DNA of 64,000 nt, from NCBI RefSeq assembly GCF_003182595.1, contig NZ_PDNZ01000001.1, positions 248,001-312,000 of the forward strand. The letters are read 5' to 3'. The position numbers and the translations under genes are program-made. Positions 27,689 to 35,975 of this stretch are shown here, piece after piece (positions within the stretch are counted from its first letter, which is position 1; the number at the start of each line of letters is the position of its first letter). Below the pieces are notes generated by a model that was not told where the DNA came from, ran no database searches, and saw nothing but the letters and a program-made list of their open reading frames with translations. This DNA is from Prosthecochloris marina. GTDB lineage: Bacteria; Bacteroidota; Chlorobiia; Chlorobiales; Chlorobiaceae.

Positions 27689-27771
27689 CACATAATACAT
27701 CGAAAAGCAGTAAATGATTTTATCAGTTAAAAGTGTAATCATTTCAAAAACAAAAAAACAGGGAGACTCTA

Positions 27772-28410
27772 TTGAAAAACAACTCAAAAAAAACACTTGC
27801 AATTGTTACCCTCGCAGCATTACTGCTTACCTCTTTTGGTAAAGTCGGCCATGCTACTGTTGTATCGGGAGCAACAGGTTCTACGGATGTATCCGTAAAC
27901 TTGAGCGGTATCGTCATCCTTCATTACATTTCCGGCATAACCCTTAATTTCGATAACTTATCAGGAGTAGGCATCGATGAGGGAGTTGGCACATGGGATG
28001 TCACCTGGGCCGATGGCGAAGCTTCCGGCACTGCAGGTCTTACTAATAGCAACCTCGACTCATCTGCCTCTGAACCAGAAGATGGAAAGATAACGGTGCA
28101 TATTCCCAACGTCTGGGCGGTACGCGGCATTTCCAGCTCAGGCAATGCAGAGGTATCAGTTGCGCTCACCACCCCGACTATAACGAACACAACATCTGGC
28201 TCATCTGCGACAATCACGATTACAGCTGCCCAGGTCAAGCATGGAAGCTCTACAAGTAATGGATCCAACCCAATCAATGTTCCGCTTGGAGGTATACTCA
28301 AATCACAAGCCGAAATCGGTGATGTCAACCTCACCCTTGATATGAGTTCTGCCAATGCAACGGGAACATACACAGGGGGAGTATACACCATAACCGCTGA
28401 AGCAGTGTAA
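27772..28410 (+). CDS. Putative pilus major subunit 1
   Basis: 212 residues starting with TTG after a GGGAG site. A signal peptide ends near GHA-TVVSG. The mature chain is beta-rich, Ser/Thr/Gly-rich and lacks Cys. Two motifs are shared with the gene products at 33069 and 33854: 'ILHYISGITLNF' near residue 45 and 'NVWAVRGISSSGNAEV' near 115. All three end in an alternating hydrophobic strand (GGVYTITAEAV) like a chaperone-usher pilin. I know no named pilin family with these motifs. Its place directly before a minor subunit, chaperone and usher supports a structural role. Confidence 0.65.
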   Translation: MKNNSKKTLAIVTLAALLLTSFGKVGHATVVSGATGSTDVSVNLSGIVILHYISGITLNFDNLSGVGIDEGVGTWDVTWADGEASGTAGLTNSNLDSSASEPEDGKITVHIPNVWAVRGISSSGNAEVSVALTTPTITNTTSGSSATITITAAQVKHGSSTSNGSNPINVPLGGILKSQAEIGDVNLTLDMSSANATGTYTGGVYTITAEAV

Positions 28411-28432
28411 TCTTTTCTCAAGCACCCCGCTC

Positions 28433-29134
28433 ATGGCGTATATGGTATCAATTATATGCAAGAGGTTCTCCAACGAGAGCCTCTTGGCGTTCTTTCTGGC
28501 AATAACCGTTATTGCCACTGCTGTGCTACAGCCGTCAGACTCTTTGGGAAAAGATAATAACGGCTATATATCAGTCCGTTTCGAAAAACGCATCAGGTTC
28601 ATGCCTATGATGCCGGGAGAGATTTTCAACAACAACCATCATGCATCAACCTATCTTGCAGACGAGGGCTCTTTTTCACCGGACGTCACCTGGGATGGCA
28701 CCATCGTTGAGCCTGCTCTTACAACCAGTAACATAAAACGTGTCTATGACACCAAAAAATTCTCGCGATGGACACACTGGCAGGATAGCAACCGTTCCTG
28801 CCTCTGGAAGATCACCATTTATGACGACGATGATGATGATGACGACAGCGATACGAAATGGAATCGTGTTCCATCGATCGATGTGGCGATAGATGTCGAA
28901 GACGACTACGGCAGAAGCGGAAGACTGAGCCATGTCTCGGATCGACGCTCGTGGATCAAGGTGAAAGTTTTGGAAACCCGTACTATTCCTTGGGATGACG
29001 ACGATGACTACGATGACGACGACGAGGATACAACCAGATTCTGTGGATGGGCTCATTTTTCTTTTAATATTTCCAAGGCCCGCCGCTCCGGAGAATACAC
29101 GGGAACAGTTCATACAACGCTAACCTTTTTATGA
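28433..29134 (+). CDS. Putative pilus minor/tip subunit 1 with Asp tracts
   Basis: 233 residues with an N-terminal hydrophobic signal (about 14-36). Two aspartate runs stand out: eight or more Asp near residue 130 and a second Asp/Tyr run near 190. Both are encoded by mixed GAC/GAT codons. Two cysteines (SCLW, FCGW) could form one disulfide. The C-terminal strand 'SKARRSGEYTGTVHTTLTF' aligns with the end of the product at 34480, its paralogue in the second operon. Acidic tracts of this kind suggest Ca2+ binding or cation-bridged surface contact. No known adhesin domain is seen. Confidence 0.6.
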   Translation: MAYMVSIICKRFSNESLLAFFLAITVIATAVLQPSDSLGKDNNGYISVRFEKRIRFMPMMPGEIFNNNHHASTYLADEGSFSPDVTWDGTIVEPALTTSNIKRVYDTKKFSRWTHWQDSNRSCLWKITIYDDDDDDDDSDTKWNRVPSIDVAIDVEDDYGRSGRLSHVSDRRSWIKVKVLETRTIPWDDDDDYDDDDEDTTRFCGWAHFSFNISKARRSGEYTGTVHTTLTFL

Positions 29135-29146
29135 GTTATAATTATA

Positions 29147-29992
29147 ATGACATATCGTTTTTTTCTTTCCGTTTTACTCTTGTTAGCCGTTGCTTCTTTC
29201 AAAGATCTGTATGCAGAGGATATAATACCTCAGGGACAGGTGGGGCTGTCGCCGGAAATTTTCGAGGATATCCGTATCGGCACAAAGCCGGTGAACGAAA
29301 CCATCCGTTTTTATAACTTTAAAGATAAACCGGTCAGGGTTGAGGTCAGCGTTCACAACTGGACCACCGACACCAGTAACAGGGTCAAACTGCTGCCACC
29401 GACCACTCAATCGCTGGACCAGTGGATGACCATCAATCCCCTGAACTTCACGGTACCGCCGAAACAAAACCGGCCCATACGGTTCTCGATTCGGCCGAGA
29501 ATGCAACCTGAACCTGGCGAACATCGCGCAATAGTGTACTTCACAGAAATTCCTGCTGAAAACGACACGACGGCGCAACAAACCATCAGGACAAGGTTCC
29601 GGCTCGGTGTCGGGGTGTACGCAATTGCCGACCCTGCAGAGAAAAAGGCCAAACTGCACGCCTTCCGTCTGGACAGGAACACACTTCTCGCCGATATCGA
29701 GAATACCGGCGACATCCATGTCAGGTTCGGCGGGCGCTTCGCCATCTGGAAGGAACAGGATTTTCCCGGAAGCAGCAACCCGGACAAAGTATTTCCGAAG
29801 AACAAGGAAAATGAGAAGCCGGACGGTCTCGCCGCTAGAGGCCGTCTCAACCGCTTTCCTGTGCTGCCGGACACAAGGCGAACCATTGCAACCGCATTGC
29901 CCCGTATGGCGGAAAACGGCAACTATATCGTCGCCGTTCAGGATACACTAGCCGGAGTTCCCCGTTTGCATACGTTCAAGCTTACCCAGTAG
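29147..29992 (+). CDS. PapD/FimC-like periplasmic pilus chaperone 1
   Basis: 281 residues with a signal peptide (about 1-23). Two immunoglobulin-like domains are expected; the first shows 'GLSPEIFEDIRIGTKPVNET', 'PVRVEVSVHNW', 'FTVPPKQNRPIRFSIRP' and 'GEHRAIVYFTE', the strand pattern of pilus chaperones (PapD N-terminal domain). Members fold subunits by donor-strand complementation and hand them to the usher. It is clearly paralogous to the product at 35106, with shared stretches such as 'LLPPT.QSLDQWM.IN'. It begins 12 bases after the minor subunit and ends 15 bases before the usher. Confidence 0.8.
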   Translation: MTYRFFLSVLLLLAVASFKDLYAEDIIPQGQVGLSPEIFEDIRIGTKPVNETIRFYNFKDKPVRVEVSVHNWTTDTSNRVKLLPPTTQSLDQWMTINPLNFTVPPKQNRPIRFSIRPRMQPEPGEHRAIVYFTEIPAENDTTAQQTIRTRFRLGVGVYAIADPAEKKAKLHAFRLDRNTLLADIENTGDIHVRFGGRFAIWKEQDFPGSSNPDKVFPKNKENEKPDGLAARGRLNRFPVLPDTRRTIATALPRMAENGNYIVAVQDTLAGVPRLHTFKLTQ

Positions 29993-30007
29993 CACCCCAA
30001 ACGTAAC

Positions 30008-32647
30008 ATGCTGATTCGATGGGTAGCAACAGCACAGAAAACGATATCTGCGTTCCTGACGCTCGGTATGCTCTTTCACGCACCGCCTCTTTTCGCAACC
30101 GACAAGTTATCGGACTCTCCGGAAGAACGAATACCAGCCGACCAGGAGCAACCGCTCGTGGTCGAACTGTTTTTCGACAACCTGTCCGCAGGCATACAGC
30201 TTTGCTACCAGCATAATGGCGATTTCTGGATTCCTTTCGAGCTGTTTCAACAACATGCCCGCCTGCCGGCAGTAGAGGACAGCACAAGCAAGATGCGTCT
30301 GACGACAACGCTCGGCCCCATCGATTTCGACCTGTCATCCTTGCGGGAGTTCGAAGGAGAACAGTGCGTTTCGTTCACAGCCCTGAAAGAAACCTTTCAT
30401 GTCCACCCGCTGTTCAACGAATATCTCTACGCGATAAAAATCCTCGTTCCCTGGCGACCGGTTACCTCGTTGAAAGGAAAGAAAAAAAGAGCCATTGAAC
30501 CCGACATATCCGCCCCTCGTAACTCACTCTCGTTTCTCCACGTCGAAAGCGATGCATCCTACAGCTTTCACGACAGTAACAGTGATTACTTTCTTGAAAT
30601 AGAGGCCGGAGGACGGATCGGCGCAGGCATGTGGGATATCAGAACAAGAGGATACAAACATGACAAGCTGGCGCTTTCTCAATATCACTGGACAACACTC
30701 AGCAAAAACACCGTTCTCAGAATAGGCACAGGAACAAGCCAGGTATACAACCTTGTCAACAATTCCGAATATACAGGCATTCAGTTCGCATGGAACAACC
30801 GCAACATATTACAGAATCTGGACGATACCTACTACAGTGACTCCGATGCCCTTTTGAATATCGACCGCACACAGCGCCGGACAATCGAAGGCACCGGCCC
30901 ACCTGCCGGCATCGCCGAGTTGCGTTTCGACGGACGTGTCGCTGCCCGTCAGAGAATTTCCTTCGATGGAAAATTCATGTTCAGCAATGTCCGCATGACA
31001 ACCGATCTGAGAATAACCGAGGTTTATATTTACGAGTATTCAACCCTGGAAAAGCCTCTTCGCATTATCGACTACACGCAATCGACATCAAACCGGAGTC
31101 TCGCGCGGCATGAAATTCTACTTCATTGTGGTGCAGGACGATCGGGAAATCCTCTCGATGAAGACTATTCGAGCTCCACTTCCCTGACAGGGTTCACTCA
31201 TATGCTTTACGGACTGAACGAGCGCGTAACGCTCGAAGGCAGCATACAGTATGATCCCTATGCACAATCGATCGGTCAGCTTCTGGGATTTGTCATGTCA
31301 GTCGGTTCCAGATGGAATACATCATTTTACGGCGCACAGTCAAACGGACATTACGGAGCCGATGTCTCGATTAACGGCTACGGAAAAACATGGAGCGTTT
31401 CCCAGCGATCCCAGTGGAATGAAAAAGGGTTCGGGTTTGATACCAGAGAGCGAAAGCAGCGCCACATCCTGCGCCTGCAGGCACGGCCGTTTTCCTGGCT
31501 CAACGCCTTTATCTACGGCAACTATACGCAAGAAAACGGCAGCGTGATCAGCCGTCACCTTCTCCCGGGCGCTCACCTGCAAATCTTTCCGCGAACAAGA
31601 TTGTCGGCGATACCATACGATAGTGACGGCACTTACCACTATGAAGCGTCGCTGCGGCCACGCAGAGATACCGATGTGCGACTCCGTTACGAAGACAAGG
31701 TGATCACCGCCAATGTCGATTACGATTTCAGGAACGGCAGCAACAGCCTGCAATTGTACCACTCTTATGCGCCAAAAAACGAGATGCATGCCTCGAGCGC
31801 CTATTTTAGCTGGTATCCCCAAAACAACAGAAATGACCGTATCCGGCTCGGAGCCTCACATATGCATGGCAGATTCGGCTTTTCCGGCTCGTGGAGCCGG
31901 GATATCAATACAGGGCTCAGTATCGCTCTATCCTATTACGACAACATGTTCAATGCCAGCGGATTGTCCATTGAAGACAGCCCCTATCTATCGGATAATT
32001 ACGACAACCACACCATAAGCCTTACCCTCAAATGGGATCTCGGACACTCCGGCAAACGGTTCTATCCCATCAACAGAGCAGCTATAAGCCAGACAAGAGG
32101 AGGCATGGCCGGAGCTTTGAAAATCATGACCGACACAAATGTCAGCCAATCGTCGATCAATGATGTCTCAATATTGATAAACGGAAGAAAGCTGGGGCAA
32201 CGCCAGATTGGAGGCACTTTTTTTGTCGGGAACCTCAGACCGGGTGTATACACGGTCTCGGTCGATCCTGAAAATCTTCCATTAGAAATGGTTATCGAGC
32301 AACAGAACATAAAAGTCGAAGTACAGAGCGGAGCCGTTACTGAAGTAAATATACCTGTTTTTACGGAGTATGGCGCCGCAGGCAAGGTATGCACTGCCTC
32401 GGAACATATGCTTGCAAATGTACCGGTCAGTATCGTCGATTCAGCCGGAAAAATCGTAAAGCAGACGAAAACCGACCAGTTCGGTTACTACCGTATCGAC
32501 GGACTGAGACAAGGAAACTACACGGCAAAGGTAACAACAACAAAAGAAGGCGAGCCGGACCATGTGACGGAAACAGACTTTACCATTACTCAAGACTTTC
32601 TGTTTGAAGTCGACATTATCATACCCGAGTCCCGGGAACAGCAGTAA
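30008..32647 (+). CDS. Outer-membrane pilus usher 1
   Basis: 879 residues with a signal peptide. An N-terminal domain holds a conserved Cys pair (LCYQH near residue 63, EQCVSF near 120). Next is a long beta-barrel-type region with a plug-like stretch 'RRTIEGTGPPAGIAELRFDG' (about 290-310). The C-terminus has an E-set domain 'VSILINGRKLGQRQIGGTFFVGNLRPGVY' and then a carboxypeptidase-regulatory-like domain ending near 865. This fits an usher pore that secretes and assembles pilus subunits. It resembles TcfC/CfaC-type alpha ushers more than FimD, but I hold that loosely. The paralogue is at 35976. Confidence 0.72.
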   Translation: MLIRWVATAQKTISAFLTLGMLFHAPPLFATDKLSDSPEERIPADQEQPLVVELFFDNLSAGIQLCYQHNGDFWIPFELFQQHARLPAVEDSTSKMRLTTTLGPIDFDLSSLREFEGEQCVSFTALKETFHVHPLFNEYLYAIKILVPWRPVTSLKGKKKRAIEPDISAPRNSLSFLHVESDASYSFHDSNSDYFLEIEAGGRIGAGMWDIRTRGYKHDKLALSQYHWTTLSKNTVLRIGTGTSQVYNLVNNSEYTGIQFAWNNRNILQNLDDTYYSDSDALLNIDRTQRRTIEGTGPPAGIAELRFDGRVAARQRISFDGKFMFSNVRMTTDLRITEVYIYEYSTLEKPLRIIDYTQSTSNRSLARHEILLHCGAGRSGNPLDEDYSSSTSLTGFTHMLYGLNERVTLEGSIQYDPYAQSIGQLLGFVMSVGSRWNTSFYGAQSNGHYGADVSINGYGKTWSVSQRSQWNEKGFGFDTRERKQRHILRLQARPFSWLNAFIYGNYTQENGSVISRHLLPGAHLQIFPRTRLSAIPYDSDGTYHYEASLRPRRDTDVRLRYEDKVITANVDYDFRNGSNSLQLYHSYAPKNEMHASSAYFSWYPQNNRNDRIRLGASHMHGRFGFSGSWSRDINTGLSIALSYYDNMFNASGLSIEDSPYLSDNYDNHTISLTLKWDLGHSGKRFYPINRAAISQTRGGMAGALKIMTDTNVSQSSINDVSILINGRKLGQRQIGGTFFVGNLRPGVYTVSVDPENLPLEMVIEQQNIKVEVQSGAVTEVNIPVFTEYGAAGKVCTASEHMLANVPVSIVDSAGKIVKQTKTDQFGYYRIDGLRQGNYTAKVTTTKEGEPDHVTETDFTITQDFLFEVDIIIPESREQQ

Positions 32648-32684
32648 TGTGCTTCATTCAGACTACTTCTCCGCCCCACAATAT

Positions 32685-32890
32685 CATACCGCACTCGATA
32701 TGCATCCATAGATACTCTCGACAGAAGATGGATCCCCGGGTCGCGCTTCGCTTGCCCGAGGATGACTTGGAGAATGGAGTCATGCCGCACTCGATGCGGC
32801 ATCGATACTGAGCAACAGGAAAACCAATGGATCCCCGAGTCGCGCTTCTCGCTTGCCCAAGGATAACCGGGAGAAAGGAGTCATGCCCCG
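32685..32890 (+). repeat. Imperfect tandem repeat, about 96-99 base period
   Basis: About two and a bit copies between the two usher operons. Each copy contains CAT(A/G)CCGCACTCGAT and then TGGATCCCCG(G/A)GTCGCGCTT about 44-47 bases later (32685 and 32781 for the first marker, 32729 and 32828 for the second). A third GTCATGCCCCGGAA fragment follows at 32880. The unit recalls widespread dispersed palindromic repeats of bacterial genomes. The surrounding 420-base interval holds no supported gene. Confidence 0.7.
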
Positions 32891-33068
32891 GAATCCATAA
32901 AAAGCACCGAAAATCATTGACTGGATCGGTGTTACGAAACCAGTCCTTTGAACATAAAGAGAAGGGATGTTTGAGATCAAGCAGAAATTCAGTACAATAT
33001 AAGAGAAAGGATAGTATACGAAGTATCCTCTGGAGTTCCCCTGAACCCCCCGGAACATAAAGAATGAG

Positions 33069-33683
33069 ATGGCAAAAAGCGCCTTTACTTTCATGGCATT
33101 CTGTATGAGCATTTTTCTGCTCAACCCTCATTCATCCAAGGCAGAAAGCCCCGCTAAAACCCAAAGTGTCGTGGGTAGTACCAATATTTCCATCGTTCTT
33201 CCGGACCTCATTATCCTGCATTATTATTCCGGGCTGACCCTTAATTTTGAAGAGTTTTCCTCAGCAGAAGACAGACGTTCGGCCGATTTCGATGTTCAGT
33301 GGAACGGAGATGCCGAAAGCACGAGCCAGCTGAACGACGAGAATACAGAAATCGATTTACCCGACAGGGTATCACTGCAACTACCCAATGTCTGGGCTAT
33401 CCGCGGCCTCTCCCCTTCGGGAAATGCCAAAGTTTCTATATCGCTCAACAACAATGTTCTCACCTCGGGTTCCTCCAGAATTATCATAGAAGAAGGTGAA
33501 GGGAACATTCAAATAGAAGATAATGCCGGTCATTCCGGTACAACGATCAATACAAGTCTGAAAGGAATAACAAGTTCTGAAGCCACCATCGGCAATGTCC
33601 GCATAACACTGAACTTTTCCGAAACAACCAAAGCGGGCCTTCACACCGGTGGCCAATATAAAATCACTGCAGAAACAATCTGA
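33069..33683 (+). CDS. Putative pilus major subunit 2
   Basis: 204 residues with a signal peptide ending near SKA-ESPA. It carries the family motifs 'IILHYYSGLTLNF' and 'NVWAIRGLSPSGNAKV' and a closing strand 'GGQYKITAETI'. The mature chain has no Cys and is Ser/Asn/Glu-rich. It begins the second operon, after the repeat region, and is followed 170 bases later by another paralogue. That gap may carry its own promoter or a terminator. Confidence 0.65.
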   Translation: MAKSAFTFMAFCMSIFLLNPHSSKAESPAKTQSVVGSTNISIVLPDLIILHYYSGLTLNFEEFSSAEDRRSADFDVQWNGDAESTSQLNDENTEIDLPDRVSLQLPNVWAIRGLSPSGNAKVSISLNNNVLTSGSSRIIIEEGEGNIQIEDNAGHSGTTINTSLKGITSSEATIGNVRITLNFSETTKAGLHTGGQYKITAETI

Positions 33684-33853
33684 TTCCTGAACCCGAAGAG
33701 TGGACAACAGTCGATTCGACTATACTCAACAAGCTGAAAAATCAGTGCGACTCGGTAAATTGTCATCACGCTATCCAGGAAATCTTTTTTAAATTCAAGG
33801 GTAGACGCAGGTGCTTTAGTTTCTTTCTTTTAACCCCCTAAATAATTCTCATT

Positions 33854-34477
33854 ATGAAGTTATTATCATTTTCAGGAAAAGCCTGTACGGTTTTTCTTCT
33901 TATTCTTGCATTTTCCATCGATAATGCAGATGCTGTCGTCGGCGGCGGACAACAATCGAGCAGCGGAACAGCCAAAGTCACGGCAAATGTCCCCCAATTC
34001 ATCGTGCTGCATTATTACTCGAACCTAACGCTCAATTTCGAGACCCCGACTTCCGAAGCTCTTGATCAGGGTGACAATACCATGGCAGTATCATGGGAAG
34101 GCGCAGCCTCCGGAGACGAACTCTCGACAGCCAGTCTTATGGATGCCAAGCTTGAACTCGATGGCACAAAAACAACCGTGAAAATGCCGAATGTTTGGGC
34201 AGTAAGAGGTTTTTCAAAAAGTGGCAACGCAGAGGTTACCGTAACAATCCCTTCTGGAGGAGATGAGCTTTCAAACGGGGAATCAAAAATCGGCATGTCG
34301 AACGTGAAGGTCAACGACGGAGAAAACAGCGGCAGCTCGATCAAGGCCAACCTTGGAGGTATTGCAAAAAGCTCTGCAACATTTGGAGGCATCGAGCTGG
34401 ATCTTGATTTCAGTGAAACCAGCCGATCTGGCAGCCATGCCGGGGGTCAGTATACTATAACCGCTTCAACGATATAA
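33854..34477 (+). CDS. Putative pilus major subunit 3
   Basis: 207 residues with a signal peptide ending near NADA. The motifs 'FIVLHYYSNLTLNF' and 'NVWAVRGFSKSGNAEV' and the closing strand 'GGQYTITASTI' place it with the subunits at 27772 and 33069. It ends two bases before the minor subunit gene. Of the three it is the most closely coupled to the chaperone and usher of the second operon, so it may be that pilus's main subunit. Confidence 0.65.
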   Translation: MKLLSFSGKACTVFLLILAFSIDNADAVVGGGQQSSSGTAKVTANVPQFIVLHYYSNLTLNFETPTSEALDQGDNTMAVSWEGAASGDELSTASLMDAKLELDGTKTTVKMPNVWAVRGFSKSGNAEVTVTIPSGGDELSNGESKIGMSNVKVNDGENSGSSIKANLGGIAKSSATFGGIELDLDFSETSRSGSHAGGQYTITASTI

Positions 34478-34479
34478 GG

Positions 34480-35097
34480 TTGAGGCTATTGACTAATATC
34501 CGGTGGCCAGATCCAAAAAACAAACGCTCTCTTTTGGTGACAATCGCTTTTTTTCTAATGGCAACCTCTCATGCAAGCCCTGCCTTTTCTGCAGACAATC
34601 TGAAGATTTACAAAAACAGGAAGCTTGACAAGGTAACATTGAGTGAAATCGGTTTATCAAAAAGCGGAGTTTCTGCATCACTCAGTCCATTCGAAGCTGA
34701 TGTAACATGGAACAGCAGCGATGTCGATACCCCCGAACTGTTTTTGGAACAAATATATACCACAACGAGAATCAGCCGTAAAAACGTGCTGCTGTGGTAT
34801 TACCAGTTCGACGATAGTGATGACGATGACGATGATGATAGTTTTTCCCGCGGCCGGGCATTTGATGTTGAATACAGAATTCTCAGCAGAAGCGGAGTTG
34901 AAAATGCCCTTTCGCACAAGAATGACAGCTCGTCGATAATCAAAGCGTACCTTACCGAAAAACCGATCGAGTGTGAAAGGAAAAACAAGAAAAAGATCAG
35001 ATGTCTCGGCAGGGTCGATCTGGATCTGGACATCTCCCGGGCAAAAAAATCCGGAAAATATTTCGGTACCATCGAAATAACAATCATAACAATCTAA
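34480..35097 (+). CDS. Putative pilus minor/tip subunit 2 with Asp tract
   Basis: 205 residues from a TTG two bases after the previous stop; a second in-frame TTG at 34489 is also possible. A signal peptide (about 18-38) precedes a beta-rich chain. An aspartate run (FDDSDDDDDDDSF, near residue 110) matches in place the first run of the product at 28433. Two cysteines (IECER, IRCLG) flank a Lys-rich loop. The C-terminal strand 'SRAKKSGKYFGTIEITIITI' aligns with its paralogue and could serve as a donor strand. It ends eight bases before the chaperone start. Confidence 0.6.
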   Translation: MRLLTNIRWPDPKNKRSLLVTIAFFLMATSHASPAFSADNLKIYKNRKLDKVTLSEIGLSKSGVSASLSPFEADVTWNSSDVDTPELFLEQIYTTTRISRKNVLLWYYQFDDSDDDDDDDSFSRGRAFDVEYRILSRSGVENALSHKNDSSSIIKAYLTEKPIECERKNKKKIRCLGRVDLDLDISRAKKSGKYFGTIEITIITI

Positions 35098-35105
35098 ACG
35101 CTATC

Positions 35106-35954
35106 ATGAAAAAATTACTCACGGCGCTCCTCATTGCCATGGTAACAATGGCAGCCAATGTTCACGCTCAAGAAACAGCTCCTCCCGGCCAGATAGGTGT
35201 ATCTCCCTCGATGCTTGAACTCTCGATCGGTTCCGAACCGGTTAACGAATCACTCAGGCTTTTCAATCTGAAAAAAACACCGACCAACGTAAAAGTAGAG
35301 GTTTATAACTGGACCCTCGATGAAAATAACGAAGTCAAACTTCTGCCTCCAACCGAACAATCCCTTGACCAATGGATGCTGATCAACCCGACCGCATTTA
35401 CCCTTGAGCCGGGAAAAAGCCAGGTTGTTCGTTTATCCGTTCGTCCTCCGGTCAAGCCCGATCCCGGAGAACACAGGGCACTTATCTATTTCATAGAAGA
35501 ACCCATGGAGGAAAACGTAGCAGATGAAGAAAAAAAACCGGTAGAAGTTCTCTTCAAGCTGGGTGTTGGAGTATATGCAAATGCAAATCCCGTGAAACGC
35601 TCGTCAACGCTTAAAACGCTCTCTCTCGATAAATCGGACAATACGCTGAAAGCGGCGATCATCAACAGCGGAAACGTTCACACCAGATTGACAGGCGGTT
35701 ATTCCATATGGAAAAAAGATGACTTTCCCGGCATCCAGAATGCAGAAAAGTACGTAAAGAATGAAGATGCCGATAAAAATCCTGAAGGGCTTGTTGCATC
35801 GGGCCAGCTGAATCAGACCCCTGTGCTCCCCGGCAATACCCGTACAATCATAACTCAACTCCCTTCTCTTCCAAAATCCGGCTCGTACATTGTTGCAGTT
35901 TCAGGAGAACTTGGAGATAAAAAGATTGAAAAGACCTATCCCGTATCGCGCTGA
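35106..35954 (+). CDS. PapD/FimC-like periplasmic pilus chaperone 2
   Basis: 282 residues from the ATG at 35106. The frame is open upstream to about 35001 but that part overlaps the minor-subunit gene. A signal peptide ends near VHA-QETA. The strand pattern of the first Ig domain ('GVSPSMLELSIGSEPVNES', 'NVKVEVYNWTLDE', 'FTLEPGKSQVVRLSVRP', 'GEHRALIYFIEE') is that of pilus chaperones and closely follows the product at 29147. A highly charged loop (EENVADEEKKPVE, about 138-150) differs between the two. The usher gene begins 21 bases later. Confidence 0.8.
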   Translation: MKKLLTALLIAMVTMAANVHAQETAPPGQIGVSPSMLELSIGSEPVNESLRLFNLKKTPTNVKVEVYNWTLDENNEVKLLPPTEQSLDQWMLINPTAFTLEPGKSQVVRLSVRPPVKPDPGEHRALIYFIEEPMEENVADEEKKPVEVLFKLGVGVYANANPVKRSSTLKTLSLDKSDNTLKAAIINSGNVHTRLTGGYSIWKKDDFPGIQNAEKYVKNEDADKNPEGLVASGQLNQTPVLPGNTRTIITQLPSLPKSGSYIVAVSGELGDKKIEKTYPVSR

Positions 35955-35975
35955 CACAGCAAAGGGTAACGGCCA

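Larger units (their letters stand above)
27316..27771 (+). other. A+T-rich intergenic region upstream of first chaperone-usher operon
   Basis: About 455 bases between the divergent cobU and first pilus operon. It is markedly A+T-rich, with no supported gene. It contains a sigma-54-like promoter (27673-27688) and a palindrome about 45 bases upstream of it (27614-27631), both listed separately. Confidence 0.6.

Noticed and set aside
28676..29113. Antisense frame opposite minor subunit 1
   Set aside because: It exists because GAT/GAC runs read as Ile/Val on the other strand; it has no start signal and no protein-like features.
32685..32890. CRISPR-like repetition
   Set aside because: Only two imperfect long units without short, identical repeats and uniform spacers; it is a tandem intergenic repeat.
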